Shown here: piece by piece, positions 27,442 to 37,223 of the stretch
Numbering within the stretch: the first letter of the stretch is position 1
Layout of the letters: each line of letters starts with the position of its first letter
Assembly (NCBI RefSeq): GCF_030852425.1
Contig: NZ_NSDM01000008.1
Span: 310,001 to 374,000, forward strand
Reading direction: 5' to 3'
Length of the DNA: 64,000 nucleotides
From: Saccharothrix longispora
GTDB taxonomy: Bacteria; Actinomycetota; Actinomycetes; Mycobacteriales; Pseudonocardiaceae
Position numbers and translations under genes: made by a program
Notes under the pieces: generated by a model
What the model was told of the DNA's origin: nothing
Database searches by the model: none
What the model saw: only the letters and a program-made list of their open reading frames with translations

Positions 27442-28648
27442 ACAGCACTACCTCGTGGGCCTGGACCTGACCGGACGGCGGGTCGTCGTCGTGGGCGGCG
27501 GCACGGTCGCCCAGCGGCGCCTGCCCAGGCTGGTGGCGGCGGGCGCCCGGGTCGAGGTGATCTCGCCCGAGGTGACCCCGGCGGTCCAGGGCCTCGTGGA
27601 CGGCGGTGAGGCCGCCTGGCACGCCCGGCCCTACGCGGACGGCGACCTCGACGGCGCCTGGTACGTGCTGGCCTGCACCTCCGACCCGGAGGTGAACGCC
27701 CGGATCACCGCCGACGCCGAGGAGCGGCGGGTGTTCTGCGTGCGCGCGGACGTCGCGGTGAAGGGCACCGCCGTGACCCCCGCCGCGGGCGAGCACGACG
27801 GCCTGCTGGTGGGCGTCCTCGCGGGCGGGGAGCACCGGCGGTCGGCGGGCGTGCGGGACGGCCTGATCGCCGCCCTGCGCGACGGGTCGATCGCCGACCA
27901 CCACGACCAGCCGCCGGGCGTCGCCCTGGTCGGCGGCGGCCCCGGCGACCCCGAGCTGATCACGGTGCGCGGCCGGCGGCTGCTGGCCCGCGCGGACGTC
28001 GTGGTGGCCGACCGGCTCGCGCCGCGCGAGCTGCTGGACGAGCTGCCGCCGCACGTGGAGGTCGTCGACGCGGCCAAGATCCCCTACGGCCGGGCCGCCA
28101 CCCAGGACTTCATCAACACCACGCTCGTGGACAACGCCAAGGCCGGGAAGTTCGTGGTGCGGCTCAAGGGCGGCGACCCGTACGTGTTCGGCCGGGGTTT
28201 CGAGGAGCTGATCGCGTGCGCCGAGGCGGGCGTGCCGGTCACCGTCGTGCCCGGCGTGACCAGTGCGTTCGGCGTGCCCGCGCTGGCCGACGTGCCGGTG
28301 ACGCACCGGGGCGTGGCGCACGAGGTGGTGGTCGTGTCCGGCCACGTCGCCCCGGACGACCCGAGGTCGCTGGTCGACTGGTCGGCCCTGGCGCGGCTGC
28401 GCGGCACCGTCGTGATCCTGATGGGCGTGGAGCGGGCGGGCGCGTTCGCGGCGGCGCTGCGGGAGGGCCGGTCCGGCGACACCCCGGTGTCGGTCGTGCA
28501 GGAGGGGAGCACCCGCACGGAGAAGGTCGTGCGCTCCACCCTGGACACCCTGGCCGCGGACCTCGCCGACCACGGCATCCGCCCGCCCGCGATCATCGTG
28601 GTGGGACCGGTCGCGGGTCTCGCCGCGGAGCTGCCGTTCCACTCCTGA
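27431..28648 (+). CDS. cysG: Uroporphyrinogen-III C-methyltransferase fused to precorrin-2 dehydrogenase (short CysG)
   Basis: 405 residues, shorter than the ~457 of E. coli CysG and, as I recall, equal to the mycobacterial protein. The N-terminal NAD-binding domain (RRVVVVGGGTVAQRRLPRLV) forms sirohydrochlorin. The C-terminal SAM methylase (VALVGGGPGDPELITVRG, VVRLKGGDPYVFGRGFEEL, VVPGVTSAFGVPALA) makes precorrin-2. The dimerisation/chelatase middle of enterobacterial CysG is reduced. It therefore feeds both siroheme and the cobalamin operon upstream. I chose the ATG at 27431; no strong Shine-Dalgarno is visible. Confidence 0.93.
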   Translation: MHGEQHYLVGLDLTGRRVVVVGGGTVAQRRLPRLVAAGARVEVISPEVTPAVQGLVDGGEAAWHARPYADGDLDGAWYVLACTSDPEVNARITADAEERRVFCVRADVAVKGTAVTPAAGEHDGLLVGVLAGGEHRRSAGVRDGLIAALRDGSIADHHDQPPGVALVGGGPGDPELITVRGRRLLARADVVVADRLAPRELLDELPPHVEVVDAAKIPYGRAATQDFINTTLVDNAKAGKFVVRLKGGDPYVFGRGFEELIACAEAGVPVTVVPGVTSAFGVPALADVPVTHRGVAHEVVVVSGHVAPDDPRSLVDWSALARLRGTVVILMGVERAGAFAAALREGRSGDTPVSVVQEGSTRTEKVVRSTLDTLAADLADHGIRPPAIIVVGPVAGLAAELPFHS

Positions 28649-28702
28649 GCGGCTCGGCCGACGCGCACCCCATCACCGCGGTCGACCATGGGAGCAGCGT
28701 CC

Positions 28703-28742
28703 CCGGCGGGCGGCCCCGGTTCACCGGTGCCCGGCCCGCCGG
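28703..28742 (+). terminator. Hairpin after cysG
   Basis: 9-bp perfect outer stem CCGGCGGGC / GCCCGCCGG with an inner CCGG/CCGG pairing, 55 bp after the stop. Confidence 0.5.
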
Positions 28743-28772
28743 TCGGGGGTGAGGGCAGCACCACCCCGGGCC

Positions 28773-28778
28773 TAGGCT
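28773..28778 (+). promoter_or_regulatory. -10 element of leaderless ArsR-type gene
   Basis: TAGGCT with 6 bp to the GTG at 28785. Confidence 0.55.
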
Positions 28779-28784
28779 GATCGG

Positions 28785-29639
28785 GTGGCGGTGCAGGTGC
28801 GGCTCGCCGGCGTGGGGCTGGCGAGGGTCAGGTTCGCCTACTCGCCGGTGTTCGAGACGGTGATGGCGGTCGACGGGCTGCGCGGACCCCGCGCGCACGC
28901 CGTGCACGAGCCGTGGGCGCGGTGGGCGCGGGAGCGGCTGGCCGGTGTCGAGGGCCTGGACGCGCTGCTGGCCCGGCTGGAGGGGCCCGCGAAACCGGCC
29001 GACCTGCTGCCGGTGCCGGACGTGCGGGCGCCCGACCTGGAGGCCGAGCTGCGCACCGTGCCGCCGGCGGAGGCGGATGTGATCAGGCGCTGCCACGCGG
29101 CGGTCGTCGCGCCCCACTGGAAGCGGATCACCGCCGTGCTGGAGGCCGACATCGCCGCGCGCGCCGCCACGCTCGCGGCGCACGGCGTGGAGGCGGTGTT
29201 CACCGAGCTGCACCCGGAGGTCACGTGGGCCGACGGCGAGCTCGTGCTGCACCGCAAGCCGGAGCACCGCGTCGACCTCGCCGAGCACGGGCTGGTGCTG
29301 TGCCCCAGCGCGTTCTGCTGGCCCAAGGCGTGGATCGCCCTCGACCCCGTCGGCCAGGGGGTGCTGCGGTACCCGGCGCGCGGCATCGGGACCCTGTGGG
29401 AGGACCGCGACGTGCCGCAGGACCTGTCGGCGCTGCTCGGGCGCACGCGGGCCGGGCTGCTGACGCTCCTGGCGGCGCCGCGCAGCACCACCGACCTGGC
29501 GAGCGCGCTGCGCGTCACGCCGGGCGCGGTGTCGCAGCACGTCGCCGTGCTGCGGGCGGCCCGCCTGGTGACGACGCGCCGCGAGGGGCGCCACGTGCTG
29601 CACATGCGCACCGCCCGCGCCGACGTGCTGCTGGAGTGA
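28785..29639 (+). CDS. ArsR-type winged-helix regulator with DUF5937-like N-terminal domain
   Basis: 284 residues. The C-terminal ~75 are an ArsR-like winged helix (LLTLLAAPRSTTDLASALRV, TPGAVSQHVAVLRAARLVTT, then the wing RREGRHVLHMRT). The N-terminal ~200-residue domain (VRFAYSPVFETVMAVDGLRG) is found in many actinobacterial one-component regulators and probably senses a ligand; it has no metal-binding Cys motif. Leaderless GTG start. Target unknown; no divergent partner. Confidence 0.85.
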   Translation: MAVQVRLAGVGLARVRFAYSPVFETVMAVDGLRGPRAHAVHEPWARWARERLAGVEGLDALLARLEGPAKPADLLPVPDVRAPDLEAELRTVPPAEADVIRRCHAAVVAPHWKRITAVLEADIAARAATLAAHGVEAVFTELHPEVTWADGELVLHRKPEHRVDLAEHGLVLCPSAFCWPKAWIALDPVGQGVLRYPARGIGTLWEDRDVPQDLSALLGRTRAGLLTLLAAPRSTTDLASALRVTPGAVSQHVAVLRAARLVTTRREGRHVLHMRTARADVLLE

Positions 29640-29642
29640 CAG

Positions 29643-29679
29643 CGCGAACGCCCGACCCCCTGGGGGCCGGGCGTTCGCG
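29643..29679. terminator. Bidirectional terminator between ArsR-type gene and DEAD-box helicase
   Basis: 12-bp perfect stem (CGCGAACGCCCG / CGGGCGTTCGCG) topped by a further CCCCC-T-GGGGG pairing, between convergent genes. Confidence 0.85.
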
Positions 29680-29709
29680 GTCTGCCGGTGCTGCGTCGGT
29701 GCTGTCGCG

Positions 29710-31170
29710 TCAGTGCTGGGCGACGCTGCGGCGCGGACGGCCGGAGCCGCCGCCCGAGCGGTCGGGGCGACCGCCGCGGAACTGGCCGCCACCGGTGCGA
29801 CGCGGAGCGCCGCCACCGCCACCGCGACGGGCGCGGACCGGGACCTCCGGCTCGACGACCGGGACGCCGCTGGGCGTGCGGGCGCCCGTGATGCGGATCA
29901 GGTCCTCGTCACCCGGGCGGACCTTGGTGGAGGCCGGCCGGATGCCCGCGCGGGCGGTGAGGCCCTGCACGGCGCGGCGCTGGTCGTGCGTGACGAGCGT
30001 GACGACCGTGCCCGACTGGCCCGCGCGCGCCGTGCGGCCGGCGCGGTGCAGGTAGTCCTTGGGGTCGGCCGGCGGGTCGACGTGGACGACCAGGCTCACG
30101 TCGTCGACGTGGATGCCGCGCGCCGCCACGTCCGTGGCGACCAGGACCGGCATGGAGCCCTCGCGGAACTGGCCGAGCACGCGGGTCCGGGCGCTCTGCG
30201 CCTTGCCGCCGTGCAGCGCGCCCGCGTGGACGCCCATCGACCGCAGCTTCTTGGCCAGGCGGTCGACGTGGTGCTTGGTGCGCACGAACATGATCGTCCG
30301 ACCCTCGCGGGCGGCGACCTCGGTCACCACGTTCTGCTTGTCCTCGGCGGACACGAACAGCAGGTGGTGCTCCATCGTCGTGACGCTGCCGGTGGCCGCC
30401 GCGACCGAGTGCACGACCGGGTCGTGCAGGTACTGGCGGACCAGCTTGTCCACGTCGCCGTCGAGCGTCGCGGAGAACAGCAGGCGCTGCCCGTCCTGCG
30501 GCGTCAGGTCGAGGATGGCCCGGACCTGGGGCATGAAGCCCATGTCCGCCATCTGGTCGGCCTCGTCGAGCGCGGTGAACATGACCTCGGACAGGTCGGC
30601 CGTGCCCTGCCGCACGTGGTCGGACAGCCGACCCGGCGTGGCGATCAGCAGGTCGACGCCGCGGCGCAGACCGTCGATCTGGCGGGGGAACGACGTGCCG
30701 CCGACGATGGTCCGGCACCACAGGCCGAGGGAGCGCGCGAACGGGGACAGCGCCTCCTCCACCTGCATGGCCAGTTCGCGGGTCGGCACCAGCACGAGGG
30801 CGCGCGGCTTGAGCGGCTTGGCCCGGCCACCGGCCAGGCGGGACAGCAGGGCCAGCCCGAAGGCGAGCGTCTTGCCCGAGCCGGTCTGGCCGCGGCCCAG
30901 GACGTCACGGCCCGCCATCGCGTCGGGCAGGGTGGCCGCCTGGATGGGGAACGGCTCGGTGATGCCGGCCTTGATCAGCGCGGCCAGCAGTTCGTCGGCG
31001 AGGCCCAGTTCGGCGAACGAGGGCAGCGGGCCGTCCGGGATGATGTTCTCGACGTCGTCGAACATGGTGGTCGTCTGCTCCACGACGGAGGCGGGACGAC
31101 GGTTGCCCTGGCCAGGGCGCCTGCTGCGGGTCTTGCGGAACTGCGGGCGCTCGGAACGGCCTTGGGACAT
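29710..31170 (-). CDS. DEAD-box RNA helicase
   Basis: 486 residues. Q-motif region TEPFPIQAATLPDAMAG, motif I GQTGSGKT, Ia PTRELA, motif II DEADQM, motif III SAT, motif V ATDVAARGIHV, motif VI HRAGRTARAG. The C-terminal tail after ~430 is Gly/Arg-rich (RARRGGGGGAPRRTGGGQ), typical for RNA-binding RhlE/DeaD-like helicases acting on ribosomes or cold-folded mRNA. ATG chosen because MSQGRSERPQF is a usual N-terminus; GGAGGT lies rather far upstream. The ~250-bp leader fits the long 5' UTRs of cold-shock helicases. Confidence 0.92.
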   Translation of the reverse strand: MSQGRSERPQFRKTRSRRPGQGNRRPASVVEQTTTMFDDVENIIPDGPLPSFAELGLADELLAALIKAGITEPFPIQAATLPDAMAGRDVLGRGQTGSGKTLAFGLALLSRLAGGRAKPLKPRALVLVPTRELAMQVEEALSPFARSLGLWCRTIVGGTSFPRQIDGLRRGVDLLIATPGRLSDHVRQGTADLSEVMFTALDEADQMADMGFMPQVRAILDLTPQDGQRLLFSATLDGDVDKLVRQYLHDPVVHSVAAATGSVTTMEHHLLFVSAEDKQNVVTEVAAREGRTIMFVRTKHHVDRLAKKLRSMGVHAGALHGGKAQSARTRVLGQFREGSMPVLVATDVAARGIHVDDVSLVVHVDPPADPKDYLHRAGRTARAGQSGTVVTLVTHDQRRAVQGLTARAGIRPASTKVRPGDEDLIRITGARTPSGVPVVEPEVPVRARRGGGGGAPRRTGGGQFRGGRPDRSGGGSGRPRRSVAQH

Positions 31171-31418
31171 GGTGGGCAAATCAAACCTCCGGGACAAGGC
31201 ACGTCTCGGAGATTGCTCTGCATCTGCTGCGCAGGCGCGAATCGCGGGGACGGGCCCGGCGCGCGGACCGCGCCGATAGTGGTTGGAAGCACCACCGGCC
31301 ACTCGGGCGGCCTGGGGCGCTTCGTGGCGCCACCGGGCGGTGCACCACTCAGTCTAGCCGATCACGCGCCGGAGTTCGTCACGACCGTGGTGTCGTGGCG
31401 CACACGGGGCGGGTAGAC
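31171..31418 (-). other. Leader/promoter region of the DEAD-box helicase (no gene)
   Basis: No coding frame is credible here. On the minus strand TAGACT near 31,353 is a candidate -10, which would give a 5' UTR of ~175 nt. A small GGCGC/GCGCC hairpin lies near its 5' end. This is consistent with a post-transcriptionally regulated leader, but no known riboregulator motif is recognised. Confidence 0.35.
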
Positions 31419-31454
31419 CCGGGTCGGCGCCCGCCGAGGCGGGCGCCGACCCGG
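31419..31454. terminator. Terminator after RIO-kinase gene
   Basis: 17-bp perfect inverted repeat (CCGGGTCGGCGCCCGCC and its complement) with a 2-nt centre, just after the stop of the minus-strand gene. Confidence 0.85.
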
Positions 31455-31458
31455 ATCG

Positions 31459-32433
31459 TCACCGCATTCCTGCGGTCTCCAGCAGTGACGCCGTGACGGC
31501 CGACGGATCGGCCAGCTCCGGCTCCAGGCCGCGCGCGGTGAACCAGGCCGCGACGTTGCGCACGTCGCGCTCCAGGAACTCCGGCCCCCGCGGGTTGGCG
31601 ACCACGTCCACCACCTGCGGCAGGTCGATCACGACGAGCCGGCCGTCGTGGACCATCAGGTTGAACGCGGACAGGTCGCCGTGCGCGAGGCCCGCCGAGG
31701 CCATCACGTCCAGCGCGTCGACCAGCTGCCGCCACAGGTCGAGCAGCTCGTCGGGCTCCGGGCGCAGCTGCGCCAGCCTCGGCGCCGCCGTCCCGTCGGT
31801 GCCGACGAACTCCAGCAGCAGTTCGGTGCCGTCCCGCTGCACCGGGTAGGGCACCGGGGCGCCCAGCCGGTACAGCGTGGTCAGCGCCGCGAACTCGGCC
31901 ACCGCCCACCGCTCGGCGATGAGGTTGCGGCCGAACGCGCTGCGGTTGCCCATCGCCCGCATCTCGCGGGACCGCCGCATGCGACGGCCCTCCAGGTAAC
32001 CGGCGTCGCGGTGGAACAGCCGGTGGTCGTTGCTGCGGTACCGCTTCGCGGCCAGCAGGCACGCGCGGTCGGTGCCGGGCGTGGACCGCTCCAGCAGGAA
32101 GACGTCCGCCTCCTTGCCGGTCTTCACGACCCCCAGCTCGCGGTCCACCGCGGACAGGTCCGTGACCAGCCACGACGGGTACGGCTCGGGGCCCTGGTCG
32201 GCGTCGCCCCAGGTCGACCAGCGGTCGCCGTGGGGCGGCGCGTCCTCGACCGCCACGTCCTCGCGGACCTGCGCCAGGCGGTCCTTGGCCTCTTCGGTGA
32301 GGCGGCCCCGGCGGACCGGGTCCACGTCCTCGCGGCGGCGTGCCCGGGCGGCCTTCTTCGACTGCCAGCGCAGGTCGTCGGCGTGCTCGAAATCGGTGTG
32401 GTGGTCGTCGTGCTCAGCGTTGTGCTCGCGCAC
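31459..32433 (-). CDS. RIO-type serine protein kinase
   Basis: 324 residues. N-terminal ~90 residues charged and His/Asp-rich. Kinase elements: KTGKEADVFLLER (flexible loop and ATP site), LLAAKRYR (ATP-binding Lys), catalytic loop LAHGDLSAFNLMVHDG, and metal-binding DLPQVVD. The flexible-loop/hinge order matches RIO1 rather than Hanks-type PknB kinases, and there is no transmembrane helix. Bacterial RIO kinases are poorly understood; eukaryotic ones mature ribosomes. GTG chosen because GGAG lies 9 nt upstream. A terminator follows. Confidence 0.87.
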   Translation of the reverse strand: MREHNAEHDDHHTDFEHADDLRWQSKKAARARRREDVDPVRRGRLTEEAKDRLAQVREDVAVEDAPPHGDRWSTWGDADQGPEPYPSWLVTDLSAVDRELGVVKTGKEADVFLLERSTPGTDRACLLAAKRYRSNDHRLFHRDAGYLEGRRMRRSREMRAMGNRSAFGRNLIAERWAVAEFAALTTLYRLGAPVPYPVQRDGTELLLEFVGTDGTAAPRLAQLRPEPDELLDLWRQLVDALDVMASAGLAHGDLSAFNLMVHDGRLVVIDLPQVVDVVANPRGPEFLERDVRNVAAWFTARGLEPELADPSAVTASLLETAGMR

Positions 32434-32649
32434 CGGATGTGCTCCAGGTGAGGTGGGGTGGTCGCCCCGACCCGGCGCGGTGCCGAAGTGGCCCGCGTCA
32501 GGCGGGCGGGGCGAGCGGACGGGTCGGTGCCACGTCCCGGACGGCAATGGCCATCTGGCACCTCCTCTGGTCCGCCGCGGCTTCCACCGCCGGCGCTGCA
32601 ACGCGTTCCCGCACAGGGTGCCGCGCGTCCCGGCGCGGCCGCAACCGGA

Positions 32650-33162
32650 TTACCGCGACCTGTCCACGCGGTAGCTGGCGCGGTTGCCCAGCCACGCCGC
32701 CCCCAGTTCGCCCATCACCAGCGAGTCGTGCCGCAGCACGCGCTCGTCGTGCCACTGCGCGGCCTTCGGCGCGGTCGCGAGCATCCGCTGCCGGGCCGCC
32801 GAGCTGAACTCCACCAGCGCGTCGAGCGCCTCGTCCACCTCGTCCGCGGCCAGCGGGCGCGGTAACCCGTGACCGGGCAGGGCGAGCGCGGTGCCGGTGA
32901 ACGTCGCCGACGTGCCGAAGTCCCGCGCCAACTGGTGCTCCACCGACTCGGCGTTGCGCTGCCGCTGTCGCCACCGCCCGTCCACCGCGCCCAGCCGCAG
33001 GCCGAGCAGCCGGGCCAGGCACAGCCCCGACCAGACCAGCTTCAGCGCCTCGGGCGCGTCGAGCGGTCCGGCTCGCAGGTCCTCGGAGATCCCTCTCAGG
33101 AGGGCGGGCGTCACGGTCTCGGCAGACGTGTCGCCGGGTGTGTCGGGGCTCACGCGGGCCAT
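32650..33162 (-). CDS. Conserved hypothetical protein
   Basis: About 170 residues, soluble, helical, with normal codon bias (GC-rich third positions), so probably real. Recognisable stretches are TPALLRGISEDLRAGPLDAPEAL, trimmed here as an N-terminal helix pair, and KLVWSGLCLARLLGLRLGAV. I recognise no family. ATG at 33162 (a start 9 codons earlier is possible). Same direction as the YaaA gene and the RIO kinase but 217 bp from the latter. Confidence 0.6.
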   Translation of the reverse strand: MARVSPDTPGDTSAETVTPALLRGISEDLRAGPLDAPEALKLVWSGLCLARLLGLRLGAVDGRWRQRQRNAESVEHQLARDFGTSATFTGTALALPGHGLPRPLAADEVDEALDALVEFSSAARQRMLATAPKAAQWHDERVLRHDSLVMGELGAAWLGNRASYRVDRSR

Positions 33163-33252
33163 TCTGGCACCTGTGTCACCAGCGGTCACAAGTCGCCGCG
33201 CTCCGTCACGCGTTCGGCGGGCGACTCCGGGGGAGGACCGCGGGGGCCGCGC

Positions 33253-33999
33253 TCACCCGCCCGCCCCGACGACGAGGTCCGCCGTCGCCGGCCCGGTCAC
33301 CTCGACCCGCAGGCCGGCCCGCACCGCGACCCTGGCCAGCGCCCGCAGGTCGCCCGGCTCGGCGCGCGACTTCACCAGCGCGCGTGCGAGCCGGCCCTTG
33401 TGGGCCTTGTTGAAGTGGCTGACCGCGACCCGCCGCCCGCCCTCGCCCTCGGTGACCACCCGGACCACCGCCGCGCCGGGCACCCGGGCCAGCGAGTTGT
33501 ACGGGCTCGACCGCAGGTCCACCACGAACCCGCCGCCCGCCAGCACGGGCTCCAGCGCGGGCCGCCACAGCGCGCCCAGCGGGCCCACCGACGGCAGCGC
33601 GCTGCCGCCCGACAGCCGGTAGGCCGGGATCGGGTCGCCGCCGCCGACCAGCCCGAACAGCGCCGAGGCCACCGCCAGCCGCCCGAACGCCCGCGCCCGC
33701 TCGGCCCTGGTGAACGAGTCGAGCGCGAGCGCGTCGTACAGCACACCGGTGTACCGGGCGAGCGCGGGCATCGTCGGAGACCCGCGCAGCCGGGCGTTGC
33801 GCTCCACCTCCCCGACCTGCCGCTCGGACAGCCCGAGCGCGGCCAGGGCGGCGGGCACGTCGGCCGCCAGGTCGACGAGGGCGTCCACCAGCTTCGCCCG
33901 CACCGGCGTCAGCTCGGGGTGCGAGAGCAGGTCGAGGTCGAGCGGCGCGCCGGAACCACCGACGGCCTTGGTCTCCGACGGGGGGAGCAGCACCAGCAC
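33253..33999 (-). CDS. yaaA: YaaA-family peroxide-stress protein (DUF328)
   Basis: 248 residues: N-terminal [12 protein letters not shown], central [11 protein letters not shown], and C-terminal [19 protein letters not shown], all YaaA signatures. E. coli YaaA lowers free iron during peroxide stress and has a DNA-binding fold. TAGGCT on the minus strand is 8 bp before the GTG, indicating a leaderless mRNA. Divergent from proS. Confidence 0.92.
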   Translation of the reverse strand: MLVLLPPSETKAVGGSGAPLDLDLLSHPELTPVRAKLVDALVDLAADVPAALAALGLSERQVGEVERNARLRGSPTMPALARYTGVLYDALALDSFTRAERARAFGRLAVASALFGLVGGGDPIPAYRLSGGSALPSVGPLGALWRPALEPVLAGGGFVVDLRSSPYNSLARVPGAAVVRVVTEGEGGRRVAVSHFNKAHKGRLARALVKSRAEPGDLRALARVAVRAGLRVEVTGPATADLVVGAGG

Positions 34000-34118
34000 G
34001 ACCGGGCAGCCTAGTGCCCCGCCGCCCGGACGCCGGGCACGAGGCGGAACCCGTTGGAACTGGGCAGACGCCGTTCACTACCCTGGCCGGACCACCAGCG
34101 CCACGAGGAGCACCCACC

Positions 34119-35861
34119 GTGATCACGAGGATGTCGTCGCTGTTCCTGCGCACCCTGCGCGAGGACCCGGCCGACGCCGAAGTCCCCAGCCACAAGCTGC
34201 TGGTCCGCGCCGGGTACGTCCGGCGGGTCGCACCGGGCGGCTACTCGTGGCTGCCGCTGGGGCTGCGGGTGCTGCGCAACATCGAGCAGGTGGTGCGCGA
34301 GGAGATGGACGCCTTCGGCGCGCAGGAGATCCAGTTCCCCGCGCTGCTGCCGAAGGAGCCCTACGAGGCCACCAACCGGTGGACCGAGTACGGCCCCAAC
34401 ATCTTCCGCCTCAAGGACCGCAAGGGCGCCGACTACCTGCTCGGCCCCACGCACGAGGAGCTGTTCGCCCTCACCGTGAAGGGCGAGTACTCCTCCTACA
34501 AGGACTACCCGGTCACGCTCTACCAGATCCAGACCAAGTACCGCGACGAGGCGCGTCCCCGCGCGGGCATCCTGCGCGGGCGCGAGTTCGTCATGAAGGA
34601 CTCGTACTCGTTCGACCTCACCGACGAGGGCCTGGCCCACTCGTACCGGCAGCACCGCGACGCCTACATCCGCATCTTCGACCGGCTGGGCATGGAGTAC
34701 GTGATCGTCTCCGCCACGTCGGGCGCGATGGGCGGCTCGGCGTCCGAGGAGTTCCTGGCGGTCGCGCCCACCGGCGAGGACACCTTCGTGCGCAGCACGG
34801 AGTCCGGCTACGCGGCGAACGTCGAGGCGGTCACCACGCCCGCGCCCCCCGAGCAGGACCCGGCGACCAAGCCCGGGGCGCAGGTCCACCACACGCCCGA
34901 CACGCCGACCATCGAGAGCCTGGTCGCGTTCCTCAACGCCAACACCGACCGCGCCTTCACCGCCGCGGACACCCTCAAGAACGTCCTGGTGAAGACCAGG
35001 GTCCCCGGCGGCGACTGGGAGCTGCTGGCGATCGGCCTGCCCGGCGACCGCGAGGTGGACTTCAAGCGCCTGGAGGCGGCGCTGGAGCCCGCCGAGATCG
35101 CGATGCTGGAGGACAAGGACTTCGCCCGCAACGCGTTCCTGGTCAAGGGCTACATCGGTCCGGCCGCTCTCCAGGCCAACGGCGTGAGGTACCTGACCGA
35201 CCCGCGGGTCGTGCGCGGCACGGCGTGGGTGACCGGCGCGGACAAGGCCGACCACCACGTGGTGGACCTGGTCGCGGGCCGCGACTTCACCCCCGACGGC
35301 GTGATCGACGTCGCCGAGGTCCGCGAGGGCGACCCGTCGCCCGACGGCCGGGGCGTGCTGGTGGCCGCGCGCGGCATCGAGATCGGGCACATCTTCCAGC
35401 TCGGCCGCAAGTACGCCGACGCGTTCCAGCTCGACGCGCTGGGCCCGGACAGCAGGCCCGTCCGCATCACCATGGGCTCCTACGGCATCGGCGTGTCCCG
35501 CCTGGTCGCGGCCATCGCCGAGCAGAGCCACGACGAGCGAGGCCTGATCTGGCCCCGCAACGTGGCGCCGTACGACGTGCACGTGGTCGTCGCGGGCAAG
35601 GACGAGACCCTGCTCGCCGGCGGGGAGAAGCTGGCCGCCGAGCTGTCCGCGCGGGGGGTGAAGGTGCTGCTGGACGACCGCAAGGCCAGCCCCGGCGTGA
35701 AGTTCGCCGACGCCGAGCTGATCGGCGTGCCCACGATCCTCGTGGTGGGCCGCGGCCTGGCGAACGGCGTGGTCGAGGTCAAGGACCGCCGCTCCGGCGA
35801 GCGCGTCGAGGTGCCGGTGGACGGCGCCGTGCAGCACCTCGTCGACGTCGTGAAGGGCTAG
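34119..35861 (+). CDS. proS: Prolyl-tRNA synthetase (bacterial type, with editing domain)
   Basis: 580 residues. Class II synthetase: [12 protein letters not shown] and motif 2 [18 protein letters not shown] with [10 protein letters not shown]; the inserted YbaK-like editing domain at ~residues 230-400; motif 3 [19 protein letters not shown]-terminal anticodon-binding domain from ~480. It charges tRNA-Pro and clears Ala-tRNA-Pro. GTG start with CGAGGAG 8 nt upstream; ATG four codons later is an alternative. Directly abuts the convergent HAD gene (1 bp apart). Confidence 0.97.
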   Translation: MITRMSSLFLRTLREDPADAEVPSHKLLVRAGYVRRVAPGGYSWLPLGLRVLRNIEQVVREEMDAFGAQEIQFPALLPKEPYEATNRWTEYGPNIFRLKDRKGADYLLGPTHEELFALTVKGEYSSYKDYPVTLYQIQTKYRDEARPRAGILRGREFVMKDSYSFDLTDEGLAHSYRQHRDAYIRIFDRLGMEYVIVSATSGAMGGSASEEFLAVAPTGEDTFVRSTESGYAANVEAVTTPAPPEQDPATKPGAQVHHTPDTPTIESLVAFLNANTDRAFTAADTLKNVLVKTRVPGGDWELLAIGLPGDREVDFKRLEAALEPAEIAMLEDKDFARNAFLVKGYIGPAALQANGVRYLTDPRVVRGTAWVTGADKADHHVVDLVAGRDFTPDGVIDVAEVREGDPSPDGRGVLVAARGIEIGHIFQLGRKYADAFQLDALGPDSRPVRITMGSYGIGVSRLVAAIAEQSHDERGLIWPRNVAPYDVHVVVAGKDETLLAGGEKLAAELSARGVKVLLDDRKASPGVKFADAELIGVPTILVVGRGLANGVVEVKDRRSGERVEVPVDGAVQHLVDVVKG

Positions 35862-35862
35862 G

Positions 35863-36543
35863 TCAGGGGAGGACGGCCGCCAGCACGGCGCCCGTGTCGG
35901 ACAGGTCGGCGAGCACCACGTGCGCGCCGGCCTCCCGCAGCTCCTCCGCGCTGCTGCGGCCCGTCGCCACGCCCACGGCGACGGCGTCGTGGTGCAGCGC
36001 GGCCCGCACGTCGTGCGGCGTGTCCCCGACGACCACGGCGCGGAACTCGCGGCCGTGCTTGGCCGACGCCAACCGCACGGCCTCCAGCACCAGCTCGGGC
36101 CGGTGCTCGGACAGCCTGCCGTAGCCGCCGATGTCGAAGTCCAGGTGCTCGTCCAGGCCGAACGGGGCGAGCTTGAACCGGGCGATCTCCACCAGGTTCC
36201 CGGTCACCAGGGTCTGCACGACGTCGTCGCGCCGGGCGAGTGCCCGCACCACCTCCAGCGCACCGGGCAGCGCCCGGCCGCGCTCGGTCAGCAGCCCGTG
36301 CTCCCGCCGCGCCGCGTCGATCAGCTCGGCGTGCAGCCGGGTGATCAGCTCCTCGGTGGCCTCCAGTTCGTGCAGCGCCAGCAGCTCCAGCGTGATGGCG
36401 CGCTCGGTGCGCCCGGCGAAGTCCGGCTCGCGCACCATGTCCAGGCCGGCCGCCGCGCGCAGCGCCGTCCGGTACCAGTCGACGCCGAGCCCGCCCGCGT
36501 CGACCAGGGTGCGGTCGATGTCCCACAGCACCAGCGTGTTCAC
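35863..36543 (-). CDS. HAD-superfamily phosphatase (phosphoglycolate-phosphatase-like)
   Basis: 226 residues. Motif I WDIDRTLVDAG (DxDxT nucleophile), motif II VTGN, motif III Lys in RFKLAPFGL, motif IV VVVGDTPHDVRAA. An alpha-helical C1 cap (residues ~20-85) suggests small phosphorylated metabolites. GTG start overlaps the stop of the upstream membrane protein by 4 bp, so three genes form one transcription unit. Confidence 0.9.
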   Translation of the reverse strand: MNTLVLWDIDRTLVDAGGLGVDWYRTALRAAAGLDMVREPDFAGRTERAITLELLALHELEATEELITRLHAELIDAARREHGLLTERGRALPGALEVVRALARRDDVVQTLVTGNLVEIARFKLAPFGLDEHLDFDIGGYGRLSEHRPELVLEAVRLASAKHGREFRAVVVGDTPHDVRAALHHDAVAVGVATGRSSAEELREAGAHVVLADLSDTGAVLAAVLP

Positions 36544-37223
36544 GGCAGCCGCACACTCCCCAGGATGCGTTCCACGTCGTCCTCCGACGGTCCCTCGGCC
36601 ACGTGCGGGCCGCCCTCGGCGACGTTGAGGGCGAACACCGCCACCTCGCCGCCGTTGCGCAGCGCCACCGCCGTGATCCTCGCCTTCGGCGCGAAGCAGG
36701 CGTTCGCCGCCTCCGGCGTCACCTCGACGCTCACCACGACCCGGTCGCCGTCGCCCTCGACCCGCGGGTCGCCGATCGTCGGCGGGGCGCCGTCCACCGT
36801 GTAGCCGCTCGCCGCGAGCCGGTTCACCAGTTCGGTGCCGACCTGCCCGGGGTCGTCCTCCACGAGCGACCCGGCGACGGCCTGGGCCTGGATCATGTTC
36901 CGCCCCTGGCACTCGAACGGCCGCGACACGTACGACGAGCCCAGCGCGATCCGCCCGGACGCGCCGCCGCCCTGCGACTCCCAGTCCGGCGGCAGCTCGT
37001 AGACCACCCCGGATCGGGGGTCCTCCACGACCTGCCACGGGGGAGCCTCGGGGGACGACGACGACGGGGCGGCGGGCTCGTCACCGGAGCCCGCCGCGAC
37101 CAGGGCCACCGCGCCGCCCGCCGCGAGCACGCCGACGACGCCGAGCGCCACCCACAGCGGCGCGCGGTTCGGCTTCCGAGGGGGCGGTGGGGGCTGGTAG
37201 ACCCCGAAACCGGTGTAGCTCAC
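36540..37223 (-). CDS. Membrane-anchored conserved hypothetical protein A
   Basis: 227 residues: a Pro-rich cytoplasmic N-terminus (YQPPPPPRKPNR), one transmembrane helix (LWVALGVVGVLAAGGAVALV), a Ser/Pro linker, then an extracytoplasmic domain with two Cys (PFECQGRN; EAANACFAPK). Resembles the DUF8017-like exported domains common in actinobacteria. Overlaps both neighbours by 4 bp. The upstream gene encodes a protein of the same architecture, so the two look like diverged paralogues. Function unknown. Confidence 0.75.
   Translation of the reverse strand: MSYTGFGVYQPPPPPRKPNRAPLWVALGVVGVLAAGGAVALVAAGSGDEPAAPSSSSPEAPPWQVVEDPRSGVVYELPPDWESQGGGASGRIALGSSYVSRPFECQGRNMIQAQAVAGSLVEDDPGQVGTELVNRLAASGYTVDGAPPTIGDPRVEGDGDRVVVSVEVTPEAANACFAPKARITAVALRNGGEVAVFALNVAEGGPHVAEGPSEDDVERILGSVRLP

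Noticed and set aside
32340-32865. Plus-strand frames between the RIO kinase and the hypothetical gene
   Set aside because: They run antisense to both genes and have no ribosome site, motif or plausible codon bias.
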